Assembly (NCBI GenBank): GCA_902494625.1
Contig: CABUUB010000015.1
Coordinates: forward strand, 1-32,327
Source: an uncultured Collinsella sp.
GTDB lineage: Bacteria > Actinomycetota > Coriobacteriia > Coriobacteriales > Coriobacteriaceae
DNA length: 32,327 nucleotides
Direction of reading: 5' to 3'
This document shows positions 22,816 through 29,818 of this stretch, one piece after another. Every line of letters starts with the position of its first letter. Position 1 is the stretch's first letter. The notes beneath the pieces are model-generated. The model was not told where the DNA came from, made no database searches, and worked only from the letters and a program-made list of their open reading frames with translations. Both the position numbers and the translations under genes were made by a program.

Positions 22816-24309
22816 ATGCAGATTCCGCTCATCCTTCCCCAAATCGTTGCGCTCGATGTTGTCTTTGCCCTGGCTGCTTGCCTGCAGACGATCCACGTCC
22901 CGCTCATCGTATCGCGCCGCTCGTCCTATAACCGTAAGGTGATTTGTGCCTACGAGGCGAGCCTTGTGCTTCACCTGGTGGTTTCGGCGCTTATCCTGTT
23001 CGCGTCGTCTGGCTCGTATCTGGTGGCGCCGCTTGACGTTTGCGCCAGGGCAATGGGCGGAGTGCTGTGGCTCAATGCCGCAATCTTTGCCTATGGCGTG
23101 GTGCTTATGGTGCGCTATCGTCGCCCCGTCATGCTGGTCGAGCTGCTGCTTGTTGTCGCCGTTACACCGCCGGTGGTTTTTGCCATGGGCTCGGCGTGGA
23201 CCGTTGTCCTTATCGCAGAGGGAGCGTTCTTCCTGTTCCGTTCCATCGCGGCGCTCTTGATGGACGTCCGTAACCGCCAGGAGGATATCACCGCGTTCTC
23301 GACGATCGAGACCATCAACGTGATTCCCGTGGGCATCCTGTATCTGGACCCGAGGGGCCGTCCGCTGCTCATGAACCGCTGCATGCGCAAAAACCTGGTG
23401 GAACTTCATATGCCCACCGATCTAGGTGACATGAGCGGCACATGGAACGACCTGCGCAAACTTAGCATGCAAATGCCCGAAAGCAGTAGGAACCGCGTGC
23501 GGATTAACTTGGACCGTTTTGGTGAGGCTCGCGCGGTGATCGAGATTTCTCCCGCCGAGATTCGCCTATTTGTGCACGACGAGGTTATGGTTTCGGGCCG
23601 CCTCTTTGAGCGCATTATCGGACTGGACGTGACAGAATACGCACACGCCTACGACCGCTTGGCGCAAGCAAACCACCTGCTTGAGCTTGCGGGCCAAGAG
23701 CTCCAGTCCCAGATCGAAGAAGTTAAAAAGGTTGCCGACAATGCGGCCTACCTACGTATGCGCGCCCGCGTTCACGATGTGATCGGGCAGCGTCTGTCCA
23801 TCCTCCATCGTTATCTGGAGGAGGGGCGTCTGGACGATGAGTCGCTCGAGCAGATTGACCCGTTGCTACGCTCAATTGCCGCCGATTTGCGCAGTGGTGG
23901 TGCCAGCGAGCCTGCAGAGCAGCTGGGTGATATCGTCCATGCTTTTGGCCTGGTGAGTGTGCAGATCGATGTTGAGGGGGCGCTGCCCGAGGACGCGCGT
24001 GTCGCCGCAGCCTTTCTGCAGATTATCCGCGAGGCCTCGACCAATGCCACCAAGCATGCGCAGGCGCATCGGGTCCACGTGCGTCTGTGGCAGGAGGGGG
24101 CGGATGCTGGCGCCGTCGCGCGCATGACGATTTCTAACGACGGGTCCCCAGCCCCCGTATCGTATCGCGAGGGAACGGGTATCCCAGGTATGAGGCATGT
24201 CGCGCAAGATCTGGGTGGCAGCCTAGAGGTCCACGCCGCCCCGCCCTTTACGCTTACGGTATCCATTCCGCTTAACGCCAACGATACATCCCAAAGGAGA
24301 AGCTCATGA
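22816..24309 (+). CDS. NarL-type (HisKA_3-like) sensor histidine kinase
   Basis: The 497-residue protein has an N-terminal half with about six membrane helices, then a PAS-like segment (about 155-270: STIETINVIPVGILYLDPRG). A coiled-coil dimerisation region carries H320 in RVHDVIGQRLS, the HDxxGQxL pattern of NarL-family kinases. An HATPase domain follows with the N-box REASTNATKH (N410) and G-box GTGIPGMRH. It should autophosphorylate and pass phosphate to the regulator encoded just downstream. GGGTGAG before the ATG at 22816 supports this start; a GTG at 22810 that overlaps the previous stop by 4 bases is the alternative. The stop overlaps the regulator ATG (ATGA). All three genes are thus translationally coupled. 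Confidence 0.93.
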   Translation: MQIPLILPQIVALDVVFALAACLQTIHVPLIVSRRSSYNRKVICAYEASLVLHLVVSALILFASSGSYLVAPLDVCARAMGGVLWLNAAIFAYGVVLMVRYRRPVMLVELLLVVAVTPPVVFAMGSAWTVVLIAEGAFFLFRSIAALLMDVRNRQEDITAFSTIETINVIPVGILYLDPRGRPLLMNRCMRKNLVELHMPTDLGDMSGTWNDLRKLSMQMPESSRNRVRINLDRFGEARAVIEISPAEIRLFVHDEVMVSGRLFERIIGLDVTEYAHAYDRLAQANHLLELAGQELQSQIEEVKKVADNAAYLRMRARVHDVIGQRLSILHRYLEEGRLDDESLEQIDPLLRSIAADLRSGGASEPAEQLGDIVHAFGLVSVQIDVEGALPEDARVAAAFLQIIREASTNATKHAQAHRVHVRLWQEGADAGAVARMTISNDGSPAPVSYREGTGIPGMRHVAQDLGGSLEVHAAPPFTLTVSIPLNANDTSQRRSS

Positions 24310-24929
24310 TCCGCGTCCTTATAGTCGAAGACCAGGCCATCCTGCGCGAGAGCCTGGCGCGCTCCGTTGGCGACCAGCCCGATATGACCGTCGTCGCCGC
24401 GATTGCCGATGCCTCCGAGGCCTTGGGTGTCGCGCTCAAGGAGCGCCCGGACATGATACTGATGGACGTGTGCACCGAACACGATTCAAACGGCATCGTG
24501 GCGGCGGCGCGCATCAAGGAGCGGCTGCCCGAGTGTCGCATCATTATCATGACCGGCATGCCCGAGATCACCTTTGTGGACCAGGCGCGCGAGGCGGGCG
24601 TCGATAGCTTTGTGTACAAGAACGTCGGTATCGACGAGCTGTTCGCCGTGATGCGCTCCACGCTGGCGGGCTATTGCACGTTTCCCAAGCCGCCCGAGAG
24701 CATTTTTTCGGGCACGGCGGCACTCGACGATGTCGAGCTGTCGATTTTGCGCCTTGCCTGCGAGGGCAAGAGCCGCCGCGAGATCGCGGCCGAGCTGTTT
24801 ATGAGCGAGGGCACCATCAAGCGCCGCATTTCGGAGATCCTGAGCAAGACCGGCTACGACAACATCATGCGTCTTGCCGTGCATGCGGTGACCGAAGGCA
24901 GCATCGTCCCCAACATGGAGCGCCCGTAG
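24306..24929 (+). CDS. NarL/FixJ-type response regulator
   Basis: The 207-residue protein has a receiver domain (1-120) with the acidic pocket E8/D9, phospho-acceptor D54 in LMDV, T83 and K105. A LuxR-type helix-turn-helix (about 140-200: LRLACEGKSRREIAAELFMSEGTIKRRISEIL) follows. It binds DNA when phosphorylated by the kinase with which it overlaps by 4 bases. AAGGAG precedes the ATG. Targets are unknown; the operon lies next to the phospho-beta-glucosidase gene, and the window has no obvious inverted-repeat site in front of that gene to connect them. A strong hairpin follows. Confidence 0.95.
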   Translation: MIRVLIVEDQAILRESLARSVGDQPDMTVVAAIADASEALGVALKERPDMILMDVCTEHDSNGIVAAARIKERLPECRIIIMTGMPEITFVDQAREAGVDSFVYKNVGIDELFAVMRSTLAGYCTFPKPPESIFSGTAALDDVELSILRLACEGKSRREIAAELFMSEGTIKRRISEILSKTGYDNIMRLAVHAVTEGSIVPNMERP

Positions 24930-24962
24930 TCGGTGTGCCGCCCGTGCTCCAACGCCGAAGAT

Positions 24963-25003
24963 AGGTCGCCCGCCGTTTTGCATCTAAAAACGGCGGGCGA
25001 CCT
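24963..25003 (+). terminator. Hairpin after the two-component operon
   Basis: Seventeen-base perfect arms (24963-24979 with 24987-25003) close a 7-base loop. The T/A-rich ends lie at the loop rather than after the stem, and only GCTTGT follows, so it may be a 3' barrier more than a classical terminator. Confidence 0.7.
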
Positions 25004-25034
25004 GCTTGTATGGGCAGTGCTGTCGGCATAAAGC

Positions 25035-25069
25035 GGCGGGGCCGCAGGATCATTTCCTGCGGCCCCGCC
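25035..25069 (-). terminator. Hairpin after the lipoprotein operon
   Basis: Fifteen-base perfect GC-rich arms (25035-25049 with 25055-25069) close a 5-base loop. On the minus strand the stem is followed by GCTTTATG, a short T tract, so it probably ends the leftward operon. Confidence 0.65.
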
Positions 25070-25119
25070 TGGCATGTGCGCGGATATGTCCGCCAATCCG
25101 CGGCTATCGGTGTCTGCCG

Positions 25120-25962
25120 TTACGCGATGGTTGCGCTGTAAGAGGCGACGTCCTCGTAGGAATCGGTCAGGTAGGCGTCGATGCCGATGGTCGTGTTGAC
25201 CAGGTCGTCAAGGCTGTCAAGCTCGCCGCTCGAGAACGTGAATTCCTCGGTGGCGCTGGTGCCGGGCATCAGGTTAGCCGAGAACCAGGGTTCCTTCATA
25301 GTGCCGTTGACGTTGGTCTTGCCGGAAGGAGCGTAGAAGGTCAGGTCCTTGTCGCTCTTGTTGGTGATGTTGACGACAAAGCCGATGTCGCCCCAGTCGT
25401 CCTTGAACTTCTCGGTGATGGTGATGGTGCACAGATCGTCATCGGCGACGGTGACGGCGGGGGAGATTTCGACACTCTGGACGTCGTCGTCTTCGACGGC
25501 CTCATCGACCTCTTCTTCCTTCTCGGCCGCCTCGCGATCCTTCTTCACCGTGCCGGACAGATCCTTGTCGGACTTGGTGAAGATAAGCTTGTCGCCTTCC
25601 ACCTCAAGGACGAGCTTGTCGTCCTTGAGCTTCAGGTCGTGCGACTCATCTTCGGCGGTGATCGTTACGGTGGTGGCGTCCTTGGCCTCCCATTTCAGGT
25701 CGGCGACCTCAAGGAACATATCGAGGACGCCTGTGCCGTCCTCGTCGAGGATCAGGACGCAGTTGAGGCCCCACTCCTTGAGCATATCCATGTACTCATC
25801 GGTGAGCTCTTCGCCATCCAAGGTTCCACCCGAGTACTGCCAGCTGCCGACGAAGTTGGCCTTGGGGTCCTTGCCGCCGCCGCTGCAGCCCGTCAGGGCA
25901 AAGGCGAGCGCCAGGACGCATGTCAGGAATGCGAGTACGGATTTTTTGAACGTTGTCTTCAT
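25120..25962 (-). CDS. Lipoprotein of unknown function
   Basis: In the 280-residue precursor, a basic n-region, a hydrophobic stretch and the lipobox LTGC put the lipidated cysteine at C26, so it is anchored outside the membrane. The first part (about 35-150) looks like a lipocalin or META-type small beta domain (FVGSWQYSGGTLDG, then repeated Lys/Asp-rich strands). A very acidic linker (about 150-185) follows. The C-terminal part (about 185-280) is an immunoglobulin-like beta sandwich with NITNKSDKDL, similar to FxLYD/DUF5067-type domains. No catalytic residues stand out. The start with AGGAGG ahead of ATG at 25962 is clear. It lies 80 bases after the SPFH gene in the same direction, probably as last gene of that operon. 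Confidence 0.88.
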   Translation of the reverse strand: MKTTFKKSVLAFLTCVLALAFALTGCSGGGKDPKANFVGSWQYSGGTLDGEELTDEYMDMLKEWGLNCVLILDEDGTGVLDMFLEVADLKWEAKDATTVTITAEDESHDLKLKDDKLVLEVEGDKLIFTKSDKDLSGTVKKDREAAEKEEEVDEAVEDDDVQSVEISPAVTVADDDLCTITITEKFKDDWGDIGFVVNITNKSDKDLTFYAPSGKTNVNGTMKEPWFSANLMPGTSATEEFTFSSGELDSLDDLVNTTIGIDAYLTDSYEDVASYSATIA

Positions 25963-26042
25963 GGTGTCCTCCTTTATCGAACGAAACCCATAGAAGCAAA
26001 TGCGGGGGTGGCGGATCCCCCGCCAATTACCAGATAGAGGGG

Positions 26043-27284
26043 CTAGGGCCGGGGCGTTCCGCAGTTGCTGCAGAACTTGCCGCCGTTTTCGCTGCCGCAG
26101 TTGGGGCAGAACCACTTGGCCGGTGCCGGGGCGGGTGCGGGACTACCGCACTCGGAGCAGAACTTGCCGGTGTTGGTGGCGCCGCAGCTGCAGGTCCATG
26201 CGCCGGCCGCAGGTGCGGCGGTGGGAGCCGGTGCGGGGGCGGGAGCCGGAGCCGGCTGCGGAGCAGCCTGCTGCTGTGCCTGGCCGGCGGCGAACAGCTG
26301 GCTGGCGTTCATGCCGCCCATGCCGCCCGCCATGCCCATGCCCATAAAGCCGGCCATCGCGCCGTTGGGGTTGGCCGCCGCGGCGCGCATCGCATCGCTC
26401 TGGGCGCTGGCGATGTTGGCGGCTGCCATGGTGGGATCGCGCATGACTGCGGCCTTCTGCAGGTCCTTGATCATCTGCTCGTCTTCTTGCGAGGCGGCGA
26501 TGGAGTTGACGCCAAAGCTCACGATCTCGACGCCGCGCAGGTCGCGCCAGTCGGCCGAGAGGACCTCGTTGAGCGCGCGGGCGAGCTCGGTGGTGTGACC
26601 GGGGATGGCGCTGTAGCGAATGCCCATCTCCGAGATCTTGGCAAAGGCGGGCTGCAGGGCGGTGAGCAGCTCGGACTTAAGCTGACTGTCGATCTTATCG
26701 CGCGTGTAGCTATCGGTCACGTTGCCGCACACGTTGGTGTAGAACAGCAGCGGATTGGTGATGCGGTACGAATACTCGCCGTTGCAGCGCACGGAGATGT
26801 CGACGTCCAGGCCAATGTTGTTATCGACCACGCGGAAGGGCACGGGCGAGGCGGTGCCGTACTTGTTGCCGATGATTTCCTTGGTGTTGATGAAGTAGAC
26901 GCGCTGGTCCTTGCCCGCGTCGCCGCCAAAGGTAAAGCGGCTGCCGATATTGGCGAAGGTCTCCTTGATGGAATCGCCCAGGTTGCCGCTAAAGACGCTC
27001 GGCTCGCTGCCGGTATCGAAGACGAACTCACCGGGCTCCAGCGCGACTTCGATGATCTTGCTGTTTTGCACCACGAGCATGCCTTGTCCGTCGTTGACGG
27101 CGATGACCGAGCCGTTGGAGATGACGTTGTCCTCGCCGCGCGTGTTGGAGCTGCGGCCACCGGTACGTTTGCTGCCCTTGCAGGCCAAGACGTCAGCAGG
27201 CATCGATTCGCAGTAGATAAATTCCTTCCACTGGTCGGCCATGACGCCGCCGGCAGCTCGCAATCCAGCTTTCAAGAGTCCCAT
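26043..27284 (-). CDS. SPFH-domain protein with C-terminal zinc ribbons
   Basis: In this 413-residue protein, an SPFH/band-7-like domain of the YdjI type occupies about residues 15-290. A Met/Gly-rich helix (about 310-335), a Pro/Ala-rich linker and two zinc ribbons follow: CSCGATNTGKFCSECG, then CPNCGSENGGKFCSNCG. Proteins of this type assemble on the membrane face. In Bacillus subtilis the SPFH protein YdjI works with YdjG and YdjH to bring the phage-shock protein PspA to the membrane. Two other zinc-ribbon genes precede it here, but no pspA is in the window. AAGGAAG precedes the ATG. Assignment of the fold is firm; the stress role is by analogy. Confidence 0.92.
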   Translation of the reverse strand: MGLLKAGLRAAGGVMADQWKEFIYCESMPADVLACKGSKRTGGRSSNTRGEDNVISNGSVIAVNDGQGMLVVQNSKIIEVALEPGEFVFDTGSEPSVFSGNLGDSIKETFANIGSRFTFGGDAGKDQRVYFINTKEIIGNKYGTASPVPFRVVDNNIGLDVDISVRCNGEYSYRITNPLLFYTNVCGNVTDSYTRDKIDSQLKSELLTALQPAFAKISEMGIRYSAIPGHTTELARALNEVLSADWRDLRGVEIVSFGVNSIAASQEDEQMIKDLQKAAVMRDPTMAAANIASAQSDAMRAAAANPNGAMAGFMGMGMAGGMGGMNASQLFAAGQAQQQAAPQPAPAPAPAPAPTAAPAAGAWTCSCGATNTGKFCSECGSPAPAPAPAKWFCPNCGSENGGKFCSNCGTPRP

Positions 27285-27332
27285 GGTGATCTTCCTTTCT
27301 CGTCAAAGGCCGGGTGGTATTGGTTGGATTGC

Positions 27333-28655
27333 TTAGTCGTCCTTGTCGTCTTTCATGACAACGGTGGTCTCGGTGTGGCTGAAGGTGTCGTGTTTCTCGG
27401 TCAGGTCGAGCTCGCCACAATACTCATCGGCACAGGTTGCTTCGTTGGCCGTCTTGAGCTGGCCTACCAGTAACACGTCTCCGATAATCACGATGATCAG
27501 CGGCGCGATGATATTGATAAGGATGCCCTCGATATCAAAGGTGAGGTAATCCGGATCGAAGGCGTATTCCCCCATAAAGAGAATCTGGGAGAGGATAAAT
27601 CCGATCATAAAGAACAGCACCGAGGCGATGGCGAGCTTGGGCTTGGAGCAGGGGAGCTCGCCGACCAAGCGGCCGGTCTGGCCATTCATGGCAAACAGGT
27701 AGCTCTTGCCGTTCCACGAGGTGGAGAGCATCCAGACGGGGAACAGGGCGTAGTCGCTGTCTTCCCAGGTGTAGTCGAGCTGCTTGCTTTCGACCGTGGC
27801 ATCGTCGTATTCGTCGACGACGGTCTCGCGCAGGGCCGAGATTGTGCTTTCTTCCATGCGGCGCTCGGCGCGCGCCTTGCAAGTCTCGCAGTCCTCGTCG
27901 TAACGGTTGGCGATGTAGCCGGGCATATATGCGACCGAGAACGGACGCAGTGCGTCGTAGTCAAACGGCTCGATGGCGTCCATATGGCCGTCGGGCATCT
28001 TGGATGATCCGTCGACGGGCACGCGCTTAAACGAGATATTGCCCTTGCGATAGGCATCGTAGTGGTCGGTGGTCGTGACGGTGCGGTCGGATTCCTCGGT
28101 CACGGTCTCGTTGGTCGCGTCAAAGTACACTTCGCCGTCAACGCGGGCGCCGTAGAGCCAAAACGGCACGTAGACACCTTGGACCTCGTCGATGTGGTTG
28201 CCGGTGATAAAGCTCTTGGGCAGTAAGATCTTGCCCTTGTAGTGTTCCTTGAGTGCGGCCGTGACGTCGTCGCGCCCGAGCTTAAACGGAATCACCAGGT
28301 CGGGCGAGAAGTCGCCAGAGAGCTGGCCGGGCGCCACGGCGGAGTTGCCGCAGTACGGGCAGGTGGTGACGGCGACGGTGCCGTCGGACACGAGCTCGGC
28401 GCCGCACGACGAGCAGATGTAGCCGGCGTTTTGGGCGAGCTCCTGCACCGCGTTGTCGGCGGCGGGCTTGGGCGTTGCGGCTGCCGCATCGGCTTTGGCA
28501 TCGGCCTTGTCCTGGCGCTCGCGATAGAGGGCCTCGACTTCTTCGACTTCAAAGCGCGAGTCGCAGTAGTCGCAGACGAGCTTTTGCTCGGCGCTGGCAA
28601 AATGCAAGGGGCCACCGCAGGCAGGGCACTGATAGTTAACGCTCTCGAAGGCCAT
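27333..28655 (-). CDS. TFIIB-type zinc-ribbon membrane protein, YdjG-like
   Basis: The 440-residue protein has an N-terminal zinc ribbon (C10, C13, C28, C31). A charged Ala/Lys linker leads to a second ribbon (about 75-105, CSSCGAELV and CPYCGNSAV). A large beta-rich domain follows (about 110-330; FKLGRDDVTAALKEHYKGK, then YVPFWLYGARVDGEVYFDA). Two membrane helices lie near the C-terminus (about 345-365 and 380-405), ahead of a charged tail. This matches YdjG-like proteins once misnamed primosomal N'-like. In Bacillus, YdjG is a membrane partner in the PspA pathway. The gene lies between the DUF4428 and SPFH genes with gaps of 24 and 48 bases. GAAAGGA precedes the start. Confidence 0.88.
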   Translation of the reverse strand: MAFESVNYQCPACGGPLHFASAEQKLVCDYCDSRFEVEEVEALYRERQDKADAKADAAAATPKPAADNAVQELAQNAGYICSSCGAELVSDGTVAVTTCPYCGNSAVAPGQLSGDFSPDLVIPFKLGRDDVTAALKEHYKGKILLPKSFITGNHIDEVQGVYVPFWLYGARVDGEVYFDATNETVTEESDRTVTTTDHYDAYRKGNISFKRVPVDGSSKMPDGHMDAIEPFDYDALRPFSVAYMPGYIANRYDEDCETCKARAERRMEESTISALRETVVDEYDDATVESKQLDYTWEDSDYALFPVWMLSTSWNGKSYLFAMNGQTGRLVGELPCSKPKLAIASVLFFMIGFILSQILFMGEYAFDPDYLTFDIEGILINIIAPLIIVIIGDVLLVGQLKTANEATCADEYCGELDLTEKHDTFSHTETTVVMKDDKDD

Positions 28656-28679
28656 GATCGGTCCTTTCGCTGCCGGGGG

Positions 28680-29417
28680 CTATGCGCCGATGGCGCCGCC
28701 GCAGTATTCGCAGCGCCCGCTGGCATCGGGAATGGTGGTGGCTCCGCAGAAGGGGCAGGTCACCGCGGTCTTGGGGGCCTTGGCGGCCACGACACTGTCG
28801 CGTGTCTCCTGACGCAACTGCACCAGCGCATCGCGGACTTCGGTTGCCTGGCGCTTGGCCTCGCGATATTCGATGGAGCCGCGCTGATCGATGGTGGAGT
28901 CGTTCACGCGCAGGTTGATCTCGGTGAAGTACGGCGTGTTGACGTGAATGGTCAGGTTAAAGTCGTAATCCAGGTCGTAACGCGGCGGGTCGTAGCTCTC
29001 GCGCTCGCCGTCCTTGGTCTCGCGATAGATCTCGGTGCGCTGCTCGTCGATATCCATATCGCAGCCGAGTACCTGCGAGAACTCGATGATGTCGGGATTG
29101 GCGTCGCGCCAGCGGCTCTGCGAAGTGATGATCAGCAGGCCCGCGTCCTCATCGAGCATAATATTGGTGCGCCCGGCAGAAAGCGTGCGCGTGGGGTTGA
29201 ACGAAGACAGGCGCTCGGCGTTGGCCTCGCGGTAGGCGAGTTGCTCACGGATATCGTCTGCGGTGCTGGAGCGATAGCCGTGGAAGTAGGGGGAGAGCTT
29301 GCCGGCGCACTCTTTGCACAGGTAGCCTTCATTGATTTTTGTCTTACCTAGAAGTCCCAGCTCGGTACCGCAAATCGCGCACTCTTTCTTCTCGAACATC
29401 TTGTCAAAGAAGCCCAT
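28680..29417 (-). CDS. DUF4428 zinc-finger protein with C-terminal zinc ribbon
   Basis: The 245-residue protein has an N-terminal DUF4428 zinc finger with C13, C16, C34 and C37 (CAICGTELG, then CKECAGKLSP). A central mixed region (about 55-210) contains a beta domain with many Asp/Arg/Tyr residues (ESYDPPRYDLDYDFNLTIHV) and a helix. A C-terminal zinc ribbon reads CPFCGATTIPDASGRCEYCGG. No membrane segment is present, so it is cytoplasmic. It is the first gene of the leftward four-gene set and shares the short C-terminal ribbon style with the SPFH protein, which suggests that the products interact. GGGAGG precedes the ATG at 29417. Function is unknown. Confidence 0.9.
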   Translation of the reverse strand: MGFFDKMFEKKECAICGTELGLLGKTKINEGYLCKECAGKLSPYFHGYRSSTADDIREQLAYREANAERLSSFNPTRTLSAGRTNIMLDEDAGLLIITSQSRWRDANPDIIEFSQVLGCDMDIDEQRTEIYRETKDGERESYDPPRYDLDYDFNLTIHVNTPYFTEINLRVNDSTIDQRGSIEYREAKRQATEVRDALVQLRQETRDSVVAAKAPKTAVTCPFCGATTIPDASGRCEYCGGAIGA

Positions 29418-29818
29418 GGCTGCCTCCCATCAACTGGTAGCGTGTGTCACTTTTGATGATGGGGGAGTACGCGATCCTTCGCGATACCCAGACGGCTCAA
29501 GGAGTCTCCACAACTGGGACACATGGCCCATTTTGACTAGTCATTGGGGACGTTCTTAAACGACTGGTCGCGGGGGACACTCTTTGTCGAAGGCGCTCGA
29601 AGGCACTCATTGGGGACGTACTTAAATGAGTGGTAGTTGGAGACACTCCTGGCCGAGCTAGAGATCGCGCGCGTTCCTTCTGGTCCATGCGGCTCAAAAT
29701 CGCGGCGTGATGTGGACGGCTGGTGTCGAATTGGCAACATTTCGAGCCTGGCTTCGATATTGAGACTGGTTCTTTATTGAAATAGATTTCCAGACAATTG
29801 AGCGGCCGGGGGTTAACC
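29418..29818. other. 401-bp spacer between divergent genes
   Basis: This spacer contains the start region of the leftward zinc-ribbon operon and that of the rightward LuxR-type regulator gene. It also holds two inverted copies of the 27-bp repeat, within a larger degenerate repeat (29535-29650). I see no gene. The minus frame across it is composed of the repeats. Confidence 0.6.
29539..29631 (-). repeat. Two inverted copies of the 27-bp dispersed repeat
   Basis: Copies at 29539-29565 and 29605-29631 are opposite in direction to those at 73-132 and 8504-8530. The second has arms ACTCATT/AATGAGT, a paired swap relative to AGTCATT/AATGACT. The first keeps pairing through a G-T wobble. A degenerate flank with GTGTC(C/T)CC adjoins each copy, so the true unit is longer, about 60-70 bp. 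Confidence 0.8.

Noticed and set aside
25953..27473. A 506-codon plus-strand frame
   Set aside because: Antisense to the SPFH gene; the repetitive Gly/Ala stretches mirror that gene's Pro/Ala linker.
28242..29351. A 369-codon plus-strand frame
   Set aside because: Antisense to the two zinc-ribbon genes whose cysteine motifs are clear.
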